From assembly GCF_002019595.1 (NCBI RefSeq), contig NZ_KV917369.1, positions 158,458 through 222,457 on the forward strand: DNA of 64,000 nucleotides, written 5' to 3'. Numbering within the stretch: the stretch's first letter is position 1; each line of letters opens with the position of its first letter. This stretch comes from Priestia abyssalis. GTDB lineage: Bacteria; Bacillota; Bacilli; Bacillales; Bacillaceae_H. This document shows positions 8,765-17,629 of this stretch, piece by piece. The notes below the pieces were generated by a model, which was not told the origin of the DNA, did not search any database, and was given only the letters and a program-made list of their open reading frames with translations. Position numbers and translations under genes: made by a program.

Positions 8765-8908
8765 ATGAAAGAAGAACAAAAACCGAAGAATAGTTCTATG
8801 GCACAGAATTTAGAAGAAATGAAAGAGCACGGCAAGACAATGGAAAACATGGATACAAACAAGCAGGTGAAACAAAAGGGAATGGAACCAGATCCTAAGC
8901 AGGATTAA
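8765..8908 (+). CDS. 47-residue hydrophilic protein
   Basis: A small gene starting at ATG 8765 with AGAGGTGAT 6 bases upstream and ending before a strong terminator. The peptide is charged, lacks cysteine and any hydrophobic stretch (MKEEQKPKNSSMAQ at the start, GMEPDPKQD at the end). Its composition and its place between prkA and yhbH would suit a minor small spore protein, but it matches none of the Ssp sequences I can recall, so function is unknown. Confidence 0.55.
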   Translation: MKEEQKPKNSSMAQNLEEMKEHGKTMENMDTNKQVKQKGMEPDPKQD

Positions 8909-8943
8909 GGAAGCAGCCAATCTTGTATATAAGAGATGCACTG

Positions 8944-8970
8944 GACAAGTACAAAACTTGTCTATTTTTT
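8944..8970 (+). terminator. terminator after the 47-residue gene
   Basis: ACAAGT and ACTTGT arms, preceded by G and followed by C, then CTATTTTTTT. Confidence 0.75.
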
Positions 8971-9269
8971 TATGGGGAGTCACACAATTATCTTAATTAT
9001 TTGTCAATTATCTTGGATTTATGCATAGTATAAGAGTAACCAACCTTTCTAAAGGGGACGTTGTTTCACTAAAGCATTCATCATAATCTATGCGATTGAT
9101 TTATGGATGGTGACTGTTTTTTTCGATAAAGAATAGTTTTTAAAGGTAGAGCGATTGAGAGCTCCGTGATGGAGATTGAATGAGTCAGCCTTAGCGACAG
9201 TTTTCTTCATTCGAGAAGCAAAAAATGTATCTGTCGATTAGGGGAAAAGAAGTAAGGAGGGGGAAAAGG
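8971..9269 (+). other. non-coding leader region before yhbH
   Basis: About 300 bases without a supported gene. In-frame codons upstream of ATG 9270 (from 9225) exist but lack a ribosome site. I see no clear sigma-A boxes; a sporulation-sigma promoter is likely but cannot be placed with confidence. Confidence 0.4.
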
Positions 9270-10448
9270 ATGGGAAAAGAAGATAATAAAAATTTTGCGA
9301 TTTCAAAAGAAGATTGGTCCCTCCATCGAAAAGGCCATGATGATCAGAAGAGGCATCAAGAGAAAATTCAAGAGGCAATTAAAAATAATCTTCCTGATCT
9401 TATTACAGAAGAAAATATCATCATGTCAAATGGAAAAGATGTAGTCAAGATTCCAATTCGTTCTTTGGATGAATATCGCATTCGCTATAACTATGACAAA
9501 AATAAGCATGTTGGTCAAGGCGATGGAGACAGCAAAGTAGGAGATGTTGTAGCAAGAGACGGATCTGGAGGGAAGGGTCAGCAAGGGGCCGGTAAAGGCC
9601 AAGGAGCAGGAGACCAGGCCGGCGAGGACTATTATGAAGCGGAAGTATCTTTAATGGAATTGGAAGAGGCTTTGTTTGCACAATTGGAACTGCCTCGGTT
9701 AAAAAGGAAAGAAAGCGATCAAAATGTTGTGCAGCATATCGAGTTCAATGATATTCGCCGAACCGGGTTAATGGGGAATATTGACAAAAAAAGAACAATG
9801 ATGTCGGCTTACAAACGCAATGCAATGAGCGGTAAGCCTAGTTTTCATCCCATTTTTCCGGAAGATTTAAAGTTTAAAACATGGAATGAAGTGTTAAAAC
9901 CTGAATCCAAAGCCGTTGTTCTTGCCATGATGGATACAAGCGGATCAATGGGGATTTGGGAAAAGTATATGGCTCGCAGCTTTTTCTTCTGGATGACGCG
10001 TTTTTTACGTACTAAATATGAGACAGTCGATATTGAATTCATTGCCCATCATACAGAGGCCAAAGTCGTATCAGAAGAAGATTTCTTCTCAAAAGGAGAA
10101 AGCGGAGGTACCATTTGTTCATCCGCTTATCGAAAAGCGCTGGAGCTCATTGAGCAAAAATATGATCCGGCCCGCTATAATATCTATCCATTTCATTTTT
10201 CGGACGGAGATAATTTAACTTCAGATAACGCCCGATGTGTCAAACTTGTCAATGACTTGATGAAAGTGTCTAACATGTTTGGGTATGGAGAAGTAAATCA
10301 GTACAACCGCCACTCCACTCTAATGTCTGCATATAAGAACATCAACGATGAGAAGTTCCATCATTATATCCTCAAACAAAAAGCCGATGTGTTCCACGCG
10401 ATGAGAAGTTTCTTTAAGAAAGATGAAGAGAATAAAGCGTATGTATAA
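9270..10448 (+). CDS. yhbH: sporulation protein YhbH (DUF444 family)
   Basis: A 392-residue protein, the same length as B. subtilis YhbH. After a charged N-terminus and a glycine-rich linker (about 93-115, [17 protein letters not shown]), the second half resembles a von Willebrand A-like domain with a MIDAS-type MMDTSGSMG at about 220-228. The family (YeaH in E. coli) travels with PrkA/YeaG and SpoVR/YcgB; its biochemical role is unsettled. ATG 9270 is chosen for AAGGAGGGGG 8 bases upstream and for the family length. A T8 terminator follows at once. Confidence 0.93.
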   Translation: MGKEDNKNFAISKEDWSLHRKGHDDQKRHQEKIQEAIKNNLPDLITEENIIMSNGKDVVKIPIRSLDEYRIRYNYDKNKHVGQGDGDSKVGDVVARDGSGGKGQQGAGKGQGAGDQAGEDYYEAEVSLMELEEALFAQLELPRLKRKESDQNVVQHIEFNDIRRTGLMGNIDKKRTMMSAYKRNAMSGKPSFHPIFPEDLKFKTWNEVLKPESKAVVLAMMDTSGSMGIWEKYMARSFFFWMTRFLRTKYETVDIEFIAHHTEAKVVSEEDFFSKGESGGTICSSAYRKALELIEQKYDPARYNIYPFHFSDGDNLTSDNARCVKLVNDLMKVSNMFGYGEVNQYNRHSTLMSAYKNINDEKFHHYILKQKADVFHAMRSFFKKDEENKAYV

Positions 10449-10450
10449 AG

Positions 10451-10478
10451 AAACCAGCCGGGAAGGCTGGTTTTTTTT
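10451..10478 (+). terminator. yhbH terminator
   Basis: AAACCAGCC and GGCTGGTTT arms followed by T6, right after the yhbH stop. Confidence 0.9.
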
Positions 10479-10774
10479 GATTATATAGCGAATCAATATG
10501 GGGACATAAAGTGAGGATGCGGAATAAATAATCAGCTTCTTTTTAGGTGAATTTGTTTACATTGTCTTGATCTTTTTTTTATGTTGCAAGTCCTGACGCG
10601 AAAGATTAAAATATTAAAGCATATATATAGGGAAATTTCACCATTGGCGATGTCTTTCATCTCCCAATGATAATCAATTGTATCTGGCTTTTACGGGCAG
10701 TAGACCCCACTTACATTTCTTCGATTATACGGGGGGCTTACTGCCTGTTAATGCGGGATAAAGGACGGTGTAAC
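10479..10774 (+). other. intergenic stretch
   Basis: About 300 bases. It contains a weak CATTGG/CCAATG inverted repeat near 10645-10668 and AT-rich sequence that may carry the promoter of the next small gene. No gene supported. Confidence 0.4.
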
Positions 10775-10972
10775 ATGAAAGAGAAAAATAATGTAATTCC
10801 ATTTATCCTTAAAAAGGAAGGCGCTGATTATACACCTGCTTCCATCACTTTAGATAAAGATATCGTAAAGTTACTAGAAATTATGCCGTTTGAAGAACGG
10901 AATCGTTTTTTAAATGAAGTTTTAGACTTCTTTTTTGAGTATGTGCAAGGTGATGAAGACGAAATCAAATAA
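10775..10972 (+). CDS. 65-residue hypothetical protein
   Basis: Starts at ATG 10775 with AAGGACGGTG upstream and is closed by its own terminator. The protein is acidic and predicted soluble: a short basic start (MKEKNNVIPFILKKEG), then TLDKDIVKLLEIMPFEERN and an acidic tail, probably helical. I do not recognise the family. The ribosome site, length and terminator support a real gene. Confidence 0.65.
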   Translation: MKEKNNVIPFILKKEGADYTPASITLDKDIVKLLEIMPFEERNRFLNEVLDFFFEYVQGDEDEIK

Positions 10973-10976
10973 AAAG

Positions 10977-11006
10977 CATCTGGTTATGTGAACCAGGTGT
11001 TTTTTA
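10977..11006 (+). terminator. terminator after the 65-residue gene
   Basis: CATCTGGTT and AACCAGGTG arms (one G:U) followed by T6. Confidence 0.85.
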
Positions 11007-11084
11007 TTTGAGGTAAAGGTTTAAACATCTGCTGAACAAGGTACTTAATGTACAAAGCAAGATTTTAAAAAGGAGATGTTAAGA

Positions 11085-11244
11085 ATGGAATATAATTGAA
11101 AAAAAGCTGATGATGGCCGGCATGGCATTTTCTTTAATCTTGGGTGGCTTAGCAGGCTGCGGTGATGGAGTAGACCAAGATAATGGTGTCAATGATGGTC
11201 AGAAAAATGACGAAATGGATGAAAAGAATACAGAAGAAGGTTAA
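11085..11244 (+). pseudogene. small lipoprotein gene with a one-base frameshift at its start
   Basis: AAGGAG at 11070-11075 stands 9 bases before ATG 11085, but that frame reads MEYN and stops at TGA 11097. Removing one T at 11096/11097 joins it to the open frame that follows. The joined product would be about 52 residues with a basic N-terminus, a hydrophobic stretch (GMAFSLILGGLAGC) ending in a lipobox, then an acidic Asn/Asp-rich tail to TAA 11242-11244. Without the repair, translation could only begin at ATG 11110, which lacks both a ribosome site and a positively charged signal start. It is either a real inactivation or a sequencing error. Confidence 0.6.
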
Positions 11245-11266
11245 AATAAAATAATGACGGAAAGAT

Positions 11267-11301
11267 AAAGTCAACCGTACGAAGTGGTTGACTTTATTTT
11301 T
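11267..11301 (+). terminator. terminator after the lipoprotein gene
   Basis: AAAGTCAACC and GGTTGACTTT, perfect 10-base arms, then ATTTTTGG. The conserved terminator supports a once-functional small gene before it. Confidence 0.85.
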
Positions 11302-11377
11302 GGTCCTGTTGAACAAGGGTGTTGATTTTTATAGCATTTTGGCATTCAAATAAGTCAAAAATCATTCATATCGTTTT

Positions 11378-12700
11378 TTAAGATTCTCCTGTCAGGGATT
11401 GAAGGGGTGTTTTAAACACTTCGATACGCTTAATATGGTGACCTTCCATATCGACTACTTTAAATGTGTAGTCTCCAAACGTAATGGAATCACCTTTTTT
11501 AACTTCAAACTGTTGTGTTAGTACCCAACCGCCGATGGTATCCATATCTTCTTCTTCAATATTAGTTCCGAGTAAATCATTGACTTCATCGATTAGAATT
11601 TTCGAATCCAACATATAATGGTTCTCATTAATTCGTTGAGTATATGGCAGTTCATCAGCATCAAATTCATCGCGGATGTCGCCGACGATTTCCTCTAAAA
11701 TGTCTTCAACAGTGACGAGGCCTGCGGTTCCGCCGTATTCATCCATTAAAACAGCCATATGTATGCGGTCTTTTTGCATCTTTAGCAACAAATCATGAAT
11801 AGGAATGGATTCAATCACTTGAATGATAGGTTTAACATAATGTTCAACAGGTAGTGACTGGATATCTTTACCGTGAACAAAATCGGTCAGAATTTCTTTA
11901 ATGTTAATCAGCCCGATAATTTGGTCTTTATCACTGTCCAATACGACTGGATAACGGGTATATTTTTCAATCCCTGCAATATTTAAAAAACTTTCGATTG
12001 CAGCATCTTTTGAAACACTTACAATCTCTGTTCTCGGTACCATAATTTCTTTTGCGATTCGGTCATCGAATTCAAAGATATTATTTACATATTTAAACTC
12101 GGATTGGTTGATTTCCCCGCTTTCATAACTTTCGGATAGAATGATGCGCAATTCTTCTTCACTATGTGCCAATTCATGTTCCGATGCAGGTTTTAATCCA
12201 AAGAAACCAGTCACTAAACGAGCTGATCCGTTTAATGCCCAAATGAACGGATACATCACTTTATAAAATAAAATTAATGGACCAGAGAACAGAAGGGTCA
12301 CTGTTTCTGCTTTTTGAATGGCCCATGTTTTAGGAGCAAGCTCTCCGACTACTACATGTAAAAAGGTAATAAATAAGAAAGCGATGATAAATGAAAGAAT
12401 ATTGATGAGCGATGTTGCCAAGTTGAATGTTTCAAAAATTGGATGTAAAATCCTTTCTACGGTCGGTTCTCCTAACCAGCCCAATCCCAATGCAGTGACG
12501 GTAATCCCTAATTGACTGGCAGAAAGATATTCGTCAAGGTTTGAGATGACTTTTTTAGCGGCAAGGGCATTTTTGTTTCCTTCCGTAATGAGTTGATCGA
12601 TGCGTGTGCTTCGAATCTTCACAATGGCAAATTCAGAAGCGACGAAAAATCCTGTAAGTGCGATTAAAATAGCGACTAATATGAGGTTAATAATTTCCAA
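11378..12700 (-). CDS. CNNM/CBS-domain (CorC/HlyC family) membrane protein
   Basis: A 440-residue protein with the layout of the YhdP/YrkA/MpfA group: an N-terminal CNNM membrane domain (residues 1 to about 190), two CBS domains (about 205-335, including [11 protein letters not shown] and [22 protein letters not shown]), and a C-terminal CorC_HlyC domain. Relatives export or help tolerate magnesium (MpfA in Staphylococcus, YhdP in Bacillus); older annotation as haemolysin is misleading. The start is TTG 12700 with AAGGAAG about 5 bases upstream. That ribosome site lies in the 3' arm of a leader hairpin (see 12709-12740), so translation may be controlled by RNA structure or a leader peptide. 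Confidence 0.85.
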   Translation of the reverse strand: MEIINLILVAILIALTGFFVASEFAIVKIRSTRIDQLITEGNKNALAAKKVISNLDEYLSASQLGITVTALGLGWLGEPTVERILHPIFETFNLATSLINILSFIIAFLFITFLHVVVGELAPKTWAIQKAETVTLLFSGPLILFYKVMYPFIWALNGSARLVTGFFGLKPASEHELAHSEEELRIILSESYESGEINQSEFKYVNNIFEFDDRIAKEIMVPRTEIVSVSKDAAIESFLNIAGIEKYTRYPVVLDSDKDQIIGLINIKEILTDFVHGKDIQSLPVEHYVKPIIQVIESIPIHDLLLKMQKDRIHMAVLMDEYGGTAGLVTVEDILEEIVGDIRDEFDADELPYTQRINENHYMLDSKILIDEVNDLLGTNIEEEDMDTIGGWVLTQQFEVKKGDSITFGDYTFKVVDMEGHHIKRIEVFKTPLQSLTGES

Positions 12701-12708
12701 CTATACTT

Positions 12709-12751
12709 CCTTACCGTGCTATCGAATATAGCAAGTAAGGTAACACCTCCT
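12709..12751 (-). promoter_or_regulatory. leader hairpin with a 7-codon ORF before the CorC-like gene
   Basis: Read on the minus strand, AGGAGGT (12745-12751) is followed by CCTTAC...GTAAGG (12735-12740 with 12709-12714) and, nested inside, GCTAT/ATAGC. The same segment encodes a mini-ORF starting TTG 12734 and stopping TAA 12711 (MLYSIAR), or 11 codons from GTG 12746. The stop abuts the downstream AAGGAAG site. Such an arrangement suits leader-peptide or hairpin control of translation; regulation is inferred. Confidence 0.5.
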
Positions 12752-12943
12752 AATAAGATGAAATCACATTCGTTTTACTGTACCATGAGTATATTAAAGT
12801 GAAAAACAAATAAAAAATTTGATGGCTCATTTTAAATTGTGCCCAAATGCTGTAAAGGATATAAAAACAGAGATTATTCTTGCAAGTGAAGAAAAAGGGC
12901 TTTATTTTAGAAATGAGGACATTGAGTCAAGGGAAGTGAATAT

Positions 12944-14053
12944 GTGTTAAAGTCAAAAGTGCATTTTTGGACTCTTCAAATTTTGTTAATTGTGCTTATT
13001 ATTTATTTCAGTACGAAAATTTCTTTTTTATTTGAACCGATCGTGGTGTTTGTTTCCACGCTTTTTTTTCCAATTTTAATTGCAGGGTTTCTCTATTTTT
13101 TATTTAACCCGATTGTTAAATTTTTAATTAAGTACAAAGTGCCGCGGAATTTAGCAATCCTGATTTTATACGTGGTCTTTATTGGATTAATGAGTATCGG
13201 AATCGGCGTAGTGGCACCGGTTTTATCAGAACAAATTACCGATTTAGTCCGAAATCTTCCTTCGTATATCTCAAAAACCCGTACTTTCTTTGAAGGGCTG
13301 TCTCAATCCAAATGGTTTAAATGGGTGTTGGGGCAGGAGTTTATTTCTCTCGAAAAGGTTGAAGACACGTTAACGAGTTATGCAGCCTCTTTGCCGGATA
13401 ATGTAACAAAGAGTATGACGATGGTATTTGGTGTAATCGCTAATATTACACTAACGGTTGTTACAGTGCCGTTCATCTTATTTTACATGTTTAAAGATGG
13501 CTATAAGTTTCCGAAAGCAGCCGTTCGTTTTTTGCCGGTTTCTTATCGAAAAGACGGTTTACATATCATTGAGGAAACAAGTGAGACTCTCGCTGCCTAT
13601 ATTCAAGGACAATTTCTTGTTGCCTTATTTGTAGGGATTTTCACCTTCATTGGATATTTAATTATTGGATTGCCTTATGGCCTTACATTGGCCATTATCG
13701 TGGCAATTACCAACATTATTCCGTATCTTGGTCCTTTTATTGGCGGGACTCCGGCCGTTATTATTGCGTTGCTGGATTCGCCGACGAAAGCGTTGCTTGT
13801 TATTGTCGTCATCACGATTGTTCAGCAAATAGACGGAAACTTTATCTCGCCCCTTGTAATAGGTAAAAGATTGGATATTCATCCGCTCACGATTATTATC
13901 ATTTTATTGGTGGCAGGCAATCTGGCCGGGGTGCTGGGCATGATTTTAGGTGTTCCTTTATATGCCGTAACAAAAACGATTATTGTTAATATCGCCAAAT
14001 TGGTCCAACTAAGAAATCGCAAATTAAAGGAAGAATTGCCTGCCCATGATTAA
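12944..14053 (+). CDS. AI-2E family transporter
   Basis: A 369-residue integral membrane protein of the AI-2E (UPF0118/PerM) family, with a pair of N-terminal spans, a soluble segment (about 100-160) and five or more C-terminal spans. Conserved pieces include PFILFYMFKDG, IVAITNIIPYLGPFIGG and GNFISPLVIGKRLDIHPL. Members are permeases of varied or unknown substrate; Bacillus homologues include YueF and YrrI, and some act as Na+/H+ antiporters, so autoinducer export should not be assumed. GTG 12944 has GGGAAGTGA upstream. It ends at a terminator shared with the convergent glycosylase gene. Confidence 0.85.
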   Translation: MLKSKVHFWTLQILLIVLIIYFSTKISFLFEPIVVFVSTLFFPILIAGFLYFLFNPIVKFLIKYKVPRNLAILILYVVFIGLMSIGIGVVAPVLSEQITDLVRNLPSYISKTRTFFEGLSQSKWFKWVLGQEFISLEKVEDTLTSYAASLPDNVTKSMTMVFGVIANITLTVVTVPFILFYMFKDGYKFPKAAVRFLPVSYRKDGLHIIEETSETLAAYIQGQFLVALFVGIFTFIGYLIIGLPYGLTLAIIVAITNIIPYLGPFIGGTPAVIIALLDSPTKALLVIVVITIVQQIDGNFISPLVIGKRLDIHPLTIIIILLVAGNLAGVLGMILGVPLYAVTKTIIVNIAKLVQLRNRKLKEELPAHD

Positions 14054-14069
14054 AAGACTTTCTAAATAA

Positions 14070-14098
14070 AAGCTCAGCCAATAAGGCTGGGCTTTTCA
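14070..14098. terminator. two-way terminator
   Basis: AAGCTCAGCC and GGCTGGGCTT arms (one G:U), then TTCATTT; it serves the AI-2E permease gene and overlaps the end of the convergent glycosylase gene. Confidence 0.85.
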
Positions 14099-14737
14099 TT
14101 TAGACACAAATCGATTTCCGGTAATCCAAAATCTCCATGGATAATCTTTGGCTTCTCCGGAATTATCAATCCCAATTCTTTTTCCTGAAGAAATTCTCTC
14201 TGGTTGATATCCCTTCGCTAAAAATAGAGGAGGGATGAAGAGGGGCTGGCCATAGTCTTCCATCGTAATTCCCATTGCTTTCGTCAATTTGCCGGGTCCG
14301 TTTGTCCAGTTTCTTTTCTCGTTTATCCCATTTCTTCGCTGCTCCATAAGGGATTGGCCGCTAAATGGTTCCACTGCCCTAATCAGGACTGCTTCCGGTT
14401 TTTCCTGCTCGCCGCTCACTACATTTACTAAACAATGAGTATGCATAGTGTATGTATACGCATAGCCGGCTTCTCCGAACATAACTTCTGTTCTTTTAGT
14501 TCTTCGGTTTCCGTAGCTGTGAGCGGCTCGGTCGCTTGGACCGATATAAGCTTCTGTTTCAACTATAAAACCGGATGTAATGCCTTCTTTTGTCTCTTTT
14601 ATTAAGAGGCATCCGAGCAGAGCTTTGGCGAGCGTGAGGGTAGGCTGATGGAAGAACTCTTTTTCGACAGGTTGAACTTGCAGAGAGTGGTCCGGGTCAT
14701 CATTTGAGAATAGTGGATATAGATAGTTGCTTTCCAA
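14096..14737 (-). CDS. 3-methyladenine DNA glycosylase (AAG/MPG family)
   Basis: Base-excision repair enzyme that removes alkylated purines. The 213-residue protein matches the AAG/MPG fold: LAKALLGCLLIKE, ETEAYIGPSDRAAHSYG (the Glu is the catalytic general base position of the family), then VLIRAVEP and WTNGPGKLTKAMGI. TTG 14737 is preferred because AAGGAG then stands 9 bases upstream; ATG 14746 sits directly against that site and is too close. It converges on the AI-2E permease gene and is separate from the riboswitch-controlled gene on its other side. Confidence 0.9.
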   Translation of the reverse strand: MESNYLYPLFSNDDPDHSLQVQPVEKEFFHQPTLTLAKALLGCLLIKETKEGITSGFIVETEAYIGPSDRAAHSYGNRRTKRTEVMFGEAGYAYTYTMHTHCLVNVVSGEQEKPEAVLIRAVEPFSGQSLMEQRRNGINEKRNWTNGPGKLTKAMGITMEDYGQPLFIPPLFLAKGYQPERISSGKRIGIDNSGEAKDYPWRFWITGNRFVSK

Positions 14738-14937
14738 CCGCTTCATCTCCTTTTAGCGTGTCAATATGTGATATAAAATTCTCGTTATTCCTTTAATTTA
14801 CACATCAATAAGATGATTCAAACTTCACTCCATTTCTTTTGATTTGGTGATATTTAACTTTCTTAAAATAATGTTTGACTTTTTTATCTGCACCCCTTAA
14901 AGTAGTTAAGGTGATTTGAAAAAGACTACAATATAAT

Positions 14938-15102
14938 CTTCTTATCAAGAGAGACGGAGGGACTGGCCCGATGATGTCTCGGCAGCGGACTTTAAGAGAG
15001 TGCTGTGCCAAATCCAGCAAGCGGGATGCTTGAGAGATGAGAAGAGTGTTTCTTATATTCAATATATAAGACCTCTTCTTGCTTGTGAGAAGGGGTCTTT
15101 TT
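14938..15102 (+). promoter_or_regulatory. SAM (S-box) riboswitch with terminator platform
   Basis: The conserved S-box core is present: CTTATCAAGAGAG, then GGAGGGACTGGCCCGATGA, CGGCAGC, and the closing GATGAGAAGAG strand (15036-15046) that forms P1. Downstream, AAGACCTCTTC (from 15068) and GAAGGGGTCTT followed by TTT form a terminator. The P1 3' strand can instead pair with CTCTTCTT (15073-15080) as an antiterminator. TATAAT at 14932-14937 is a fitting -10. High SAM should therefore stop transcription before the transporter gene. Confidence 0.93.
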
Positions 15103-15133
15103 CATGAATCAATATAGGAGTGAGGTGCGATTA

Positions 15134-16474
15134 TTGAGTAAAGGAAAAGGAAATCCATTGGCTTTATTGCCGTTAGGAATATTTTTGGCATTATTTGTTG
15201 GTTCCGGTGTGGTTACGGGTGATTTTTACAAAATGCCTGTTTTAGTAGCCATTGTAATTGCGGCTATGGCGGCGTTAATCATGAATCGAAAAGAGACGCT
15301 AACCGCAAAGATTGAACGATTTGCAACAGGAGCAGGTCATCCTGATATCATTATCATGACCTTTATCTTTATTTTGGCGGGAGCTTTTTCAGCTTCAGCA
15401 AAAGGAATGGGAGCTGTGGAATCGACAGTTAATTTAGCTTTATCTGTTCTTCCTCCAAGCTTTCTAGTAGTAGGTTTATTTGTGATTGGCGCTTTTATCT
15501 CTCTATCTATGGGTACATCCATGGGAACGATTGCCGCATTGGCGCCGATTGGTGTCGGGATTAGCGGAGAAACGGATATTCCATTGGCTTTATCTATGGC
15601 TGCAGTAATAGGAGGAGCGATGTTTGGAGACAATCTATCTTTTATTTCCGATACAACGATTGCGGCTGTTCGGACACAGCAGACGGAAATGAAGGATAAG
15701 TTTAAAACAAATTTCTTTATCGTTCTGCCGGCTGCTCTTTTAACGGCTGTTATTTTAGTCATCATTACAGCGGGTAATCATTCAACTGTAGCGGCAGAAA
15801 GTTTTAACTGGATAAAGATTTTGCCGTATGTAGGTGTATTAATAACAGCATTGCTGGGACTTAATGTGCTCGGTGTTTTAACAGGGGGAACGATTTTAGC
15901 CGGTGTTATCGGTTTAATGGATGGAAGTTATCAATTAGCAAGCTTTTTACAAACTGTCACAGAAGGCATTCTTGGTATGGCGGAGCTTGTTATTCTTGCG
16001 CTGTTAATTGGCGGAATGGTTGAGATTATTAAATATAATGGCGGTATCGACTATTTATTAAACTTGATGACACGAAGCATAAAATCCAAAAAGGGCGCGG
16101 AATTCGGAATTGCAGGTCTTGTTAGTTTAACGAATTTTTCAACGGCTAATAATACGATTTCCATTATTTTTACGGGCCCTCTTGCCAAAGACATTGCCGA
16201 TCAATATGAAATTGACAAACGTAAATCAGCCAGTTTATTAGATATTTTCTCATGCAGTGTACAGGGATTGATTCCGTACGGAGCTCAAATTTTAACGGCC
16301 GCTAAGTTGGCAGAGATTTCACCAATCAGTGTGTGGCCTTATTCCTTCTATCCGGTTTTAATTGCCATTTTTGGCATAATTTCCATTTTAATTGGCTTCC
16401 CGAGATTTTCTGCAGCAAAAAATAAAAAAGAACAAAAAGTATTTGGAATGAACGGAAGCTATACGAGTAAATAA
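15134..16474 (+). CDS. metT: NhaC-family transporter, probable methionine transporter MetT
   Basis: An approximately 446-residue, about 11-span protein of the NhaC antiporter superfamily. Conserved pieces include GAGHPDIIIMTFIFILAGAF, SMGTSMGTIAALAPI and MFGDNLSFISDTTIAA. S-box-controlled NhaC-family proteins were predicted by comparative genomics to be methionine transporters (MetT), and the riboswitch directly upstream makes that reading stronger than generic Na+/H+ antiport. Transport of methionine is inferred, not shown. I use TTG 15134: GAGGTG (15122-15127) stands 6 bases before it, while ATG 15104 lies inside the riboswitch terminator and has no ribosome site. Confidence 0.85.
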   Translation: MSKGKGNPLALLPLGIFLALFVGSGVVTGDFYKMPVLVAIVIAAMAALIMNRKETLTAKIERFATGAGHPDIIIMTFIFILAGAFSASAKGMGAVESTVNLALSVLPPSFLVVGLFVIGAFISLSMGTSMGTIAALAPIGVGISGETDIPLALSMAAVIGGAMFGDNLSFISDTTIAAVRTQQTEMKDKFKTNFFIVLPAALLTAVILVIITAGNHSTVAAESFNWIKILPYVGVLITALLGLNVLGVLTGGTILAGVIGLMDGSYQLASFLQTVTEGILGMAELVILALLIGGMVEIIKYNGGIDYLLNLMTRSIKSKKGAEFGIAGLVSLTNFSTANNTISIIFTGPLAKDIADQYEIDKRKSASLLDIFSCSVQGLIPYGAQILTAAKLAEISPISVWPYSFYPVLIAIFGIISILIGFPRFSAAKNKKEQKVFGMNGSYTSK

Positions 16475-16512
16475 GTAAAAGTCAGCCTATCGGGCTGACT
16501 TTTACTTATTTA
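16470..16512. terminator. long palindromic two-way terminator
   Basis: AAATAAGTAAAAGTCAGCC and its complement form a perfect stem of about 19 base pairs around TATC, with T-rich flanks on both strands. It separates metT from the convergent mini zinc-knuckle gene. Confidence 0.85.
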
Positions 16513-16535
16513 CAGAAAAAGGGGGCTGTTTACTA

Positions 16536-16667
16536 TTATTTTTTTAAAAAGATTCTTTTGCCGGATCCGTTACATGTTTTGCATATCGTAGTGATGGAAA
16601 TGAAAAGGCGTTTCTTTTTAATTTTTCCTGTTCCATTACATTTGGGGCATATGATGATAACCGCCAC
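16536..16667 (-). CDS. 43-residue double CxxC zinc-knuckle protein
   Basis: A tiny protein with two CxxCxGxG motifs: CPKCNGTGK near the start and CKTCNGSGK near the end, 17 residues apart, with a basic C-terminus. This is the DnaJ-type zinc-knuckle pattern, also seen in YuiA and anti-TRAP (RtpA) of Bacillus; one zinc ion should be held by the four cysteines. I chose GTG 16667, with AAGGTGA about 8 bases upstream; longer in-frame versions run into non-conserved sequence. A similar gene lies at 20071-20214. Partner and role are unknown. Confidence 0.7.
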   Translation of the reverse strand: MAVIIICPKCNGTGKIKKKRLFISITTICKTCNGSGKRIFLKK

Positions 16668-16752
16668 TTTTGTTGTCACCTTCTGTCTTTGTTCATTTTC
16701 GGTTGAACAAGGAGAAGCAGACGTTGAGCGGAATGAAATGAACAAGGAAAGC

Positions 16753-17364
16753 TTACTTAATACAAACAGCAATACCTAGAGGATAGTGCATTCCTTCTCT
16801 TTTCGTTTCAACGAGAACACCGCGCTGATAGAAAAATTCTGCTTCTGAGTAATCGTGAAATAAATCTTGGAATTCATCCAAGGTAAGTTGGTGAACATGA
16901 AAAGGTTCACTTGATGGTTTCCCGCGCCCTAATCCAAATGGGGTAGAAATCACAAGTGTACCCCCTGGTTTTAACATTTTATAAAGATTTGTTAAAAATT
17001 GTTCTTCTTCTTTTATATGTTCCAATGTTTCAAAGCTCATAATGCAATCGAATGTTCCTAATTTTTCCGGAAGAGAAGGATCGGCTGCATTTCCTTCGCA
17101 AAAAGTTACTTTTGGATGATAATGTGTTCCTTGAGCATATTGAATAATAGCGGGATCGATATCAACACCTATTATTTCGTCAATTTTCTTTTTAGCTGCT
17201 TTAGCTACAAGCTGGCTTCCAAAGCCGCTTCCACATGCTATATCAAGCACTCTTCCTTTCGTATATAAAATAGCGAATTGATATCTTGCAATATGTTCAA
17301 GCAATAAGCCGTTTGTCGGCTTCATGAGGTGAGGGATGACCCTCTCGCCTGTATATTCAATCAT
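16753..17364 (-). CDS. class I SAM-dependent methyltransferase
   Basis: A 203-residue soluble protein with the Rossmann-type methyltransferase motifs in order: motif I VLDIACGSGFGSQ (about 38-50), acidic loop GVDIDP, motif II-like GTFDCIMSFETLEHI and motif III LKPGGTLVISTP. The C-terminal FHVHQLTLDEFQDLF segment is common in the Methyltransf_11/23 type. Substrate cannot be told. ATG 17364 has AAAGAGG upstream at about 10 bases; 12 further in-frame codons lack support. The mini zinc-knuckle gene follows 85 bases downstream on the same strand. Confidence 0.85.
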   Translation of the reverse strand: MIEYTGERVIPHLMKPTNGLLLEHIARYQFAILYTKGRVLDIACGSGFGSQLVAKAAKKKIDEIIGVDIDPAIIQYAQGTHYHPKVTFCEGNAADPSLPEKLGTFDCIMSFETLEHIKEEEQFLTNLYKMLKPGGTLVISTPFGLGRGKPSSEPFHVHQLTLDEFQDLFHDYSEAEFFYQRGVLVETKREGMHYPLGIAVCIK

Positions 17365-17629
17365 ACTTACTTTACCTCTTTCATGGGGGGTGTGACTCAA
17401 ACTTATTGTACCTTAAAAGATAACAGAGGAGAACAAACAACGGCCATTTGGTGAACGCGGTAATATATGCTATAGTGGAAGATGCATTTCTTTCGTTATT
17501 TTTTGAATGGTCAAAAATAGAAGTGGAAAATTTGATGGAAAGATAGAAGATTTATTTTAAAATAAAGAGTGGTATGTAAGAAGAAAAACCCTATTAATAT
17601 GGATAGATGTGAGAGAGAGGATTATCAAG

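Noticed and set aside
16536..16772. Longer 78-residue version of the mini zinc-knuckle protein
   Set aside because: The extra N-terminal part is not zinc-knuckle-like and lacks a ribosome site, whereas GTG 16667 has AAGGTGA at good spacing.
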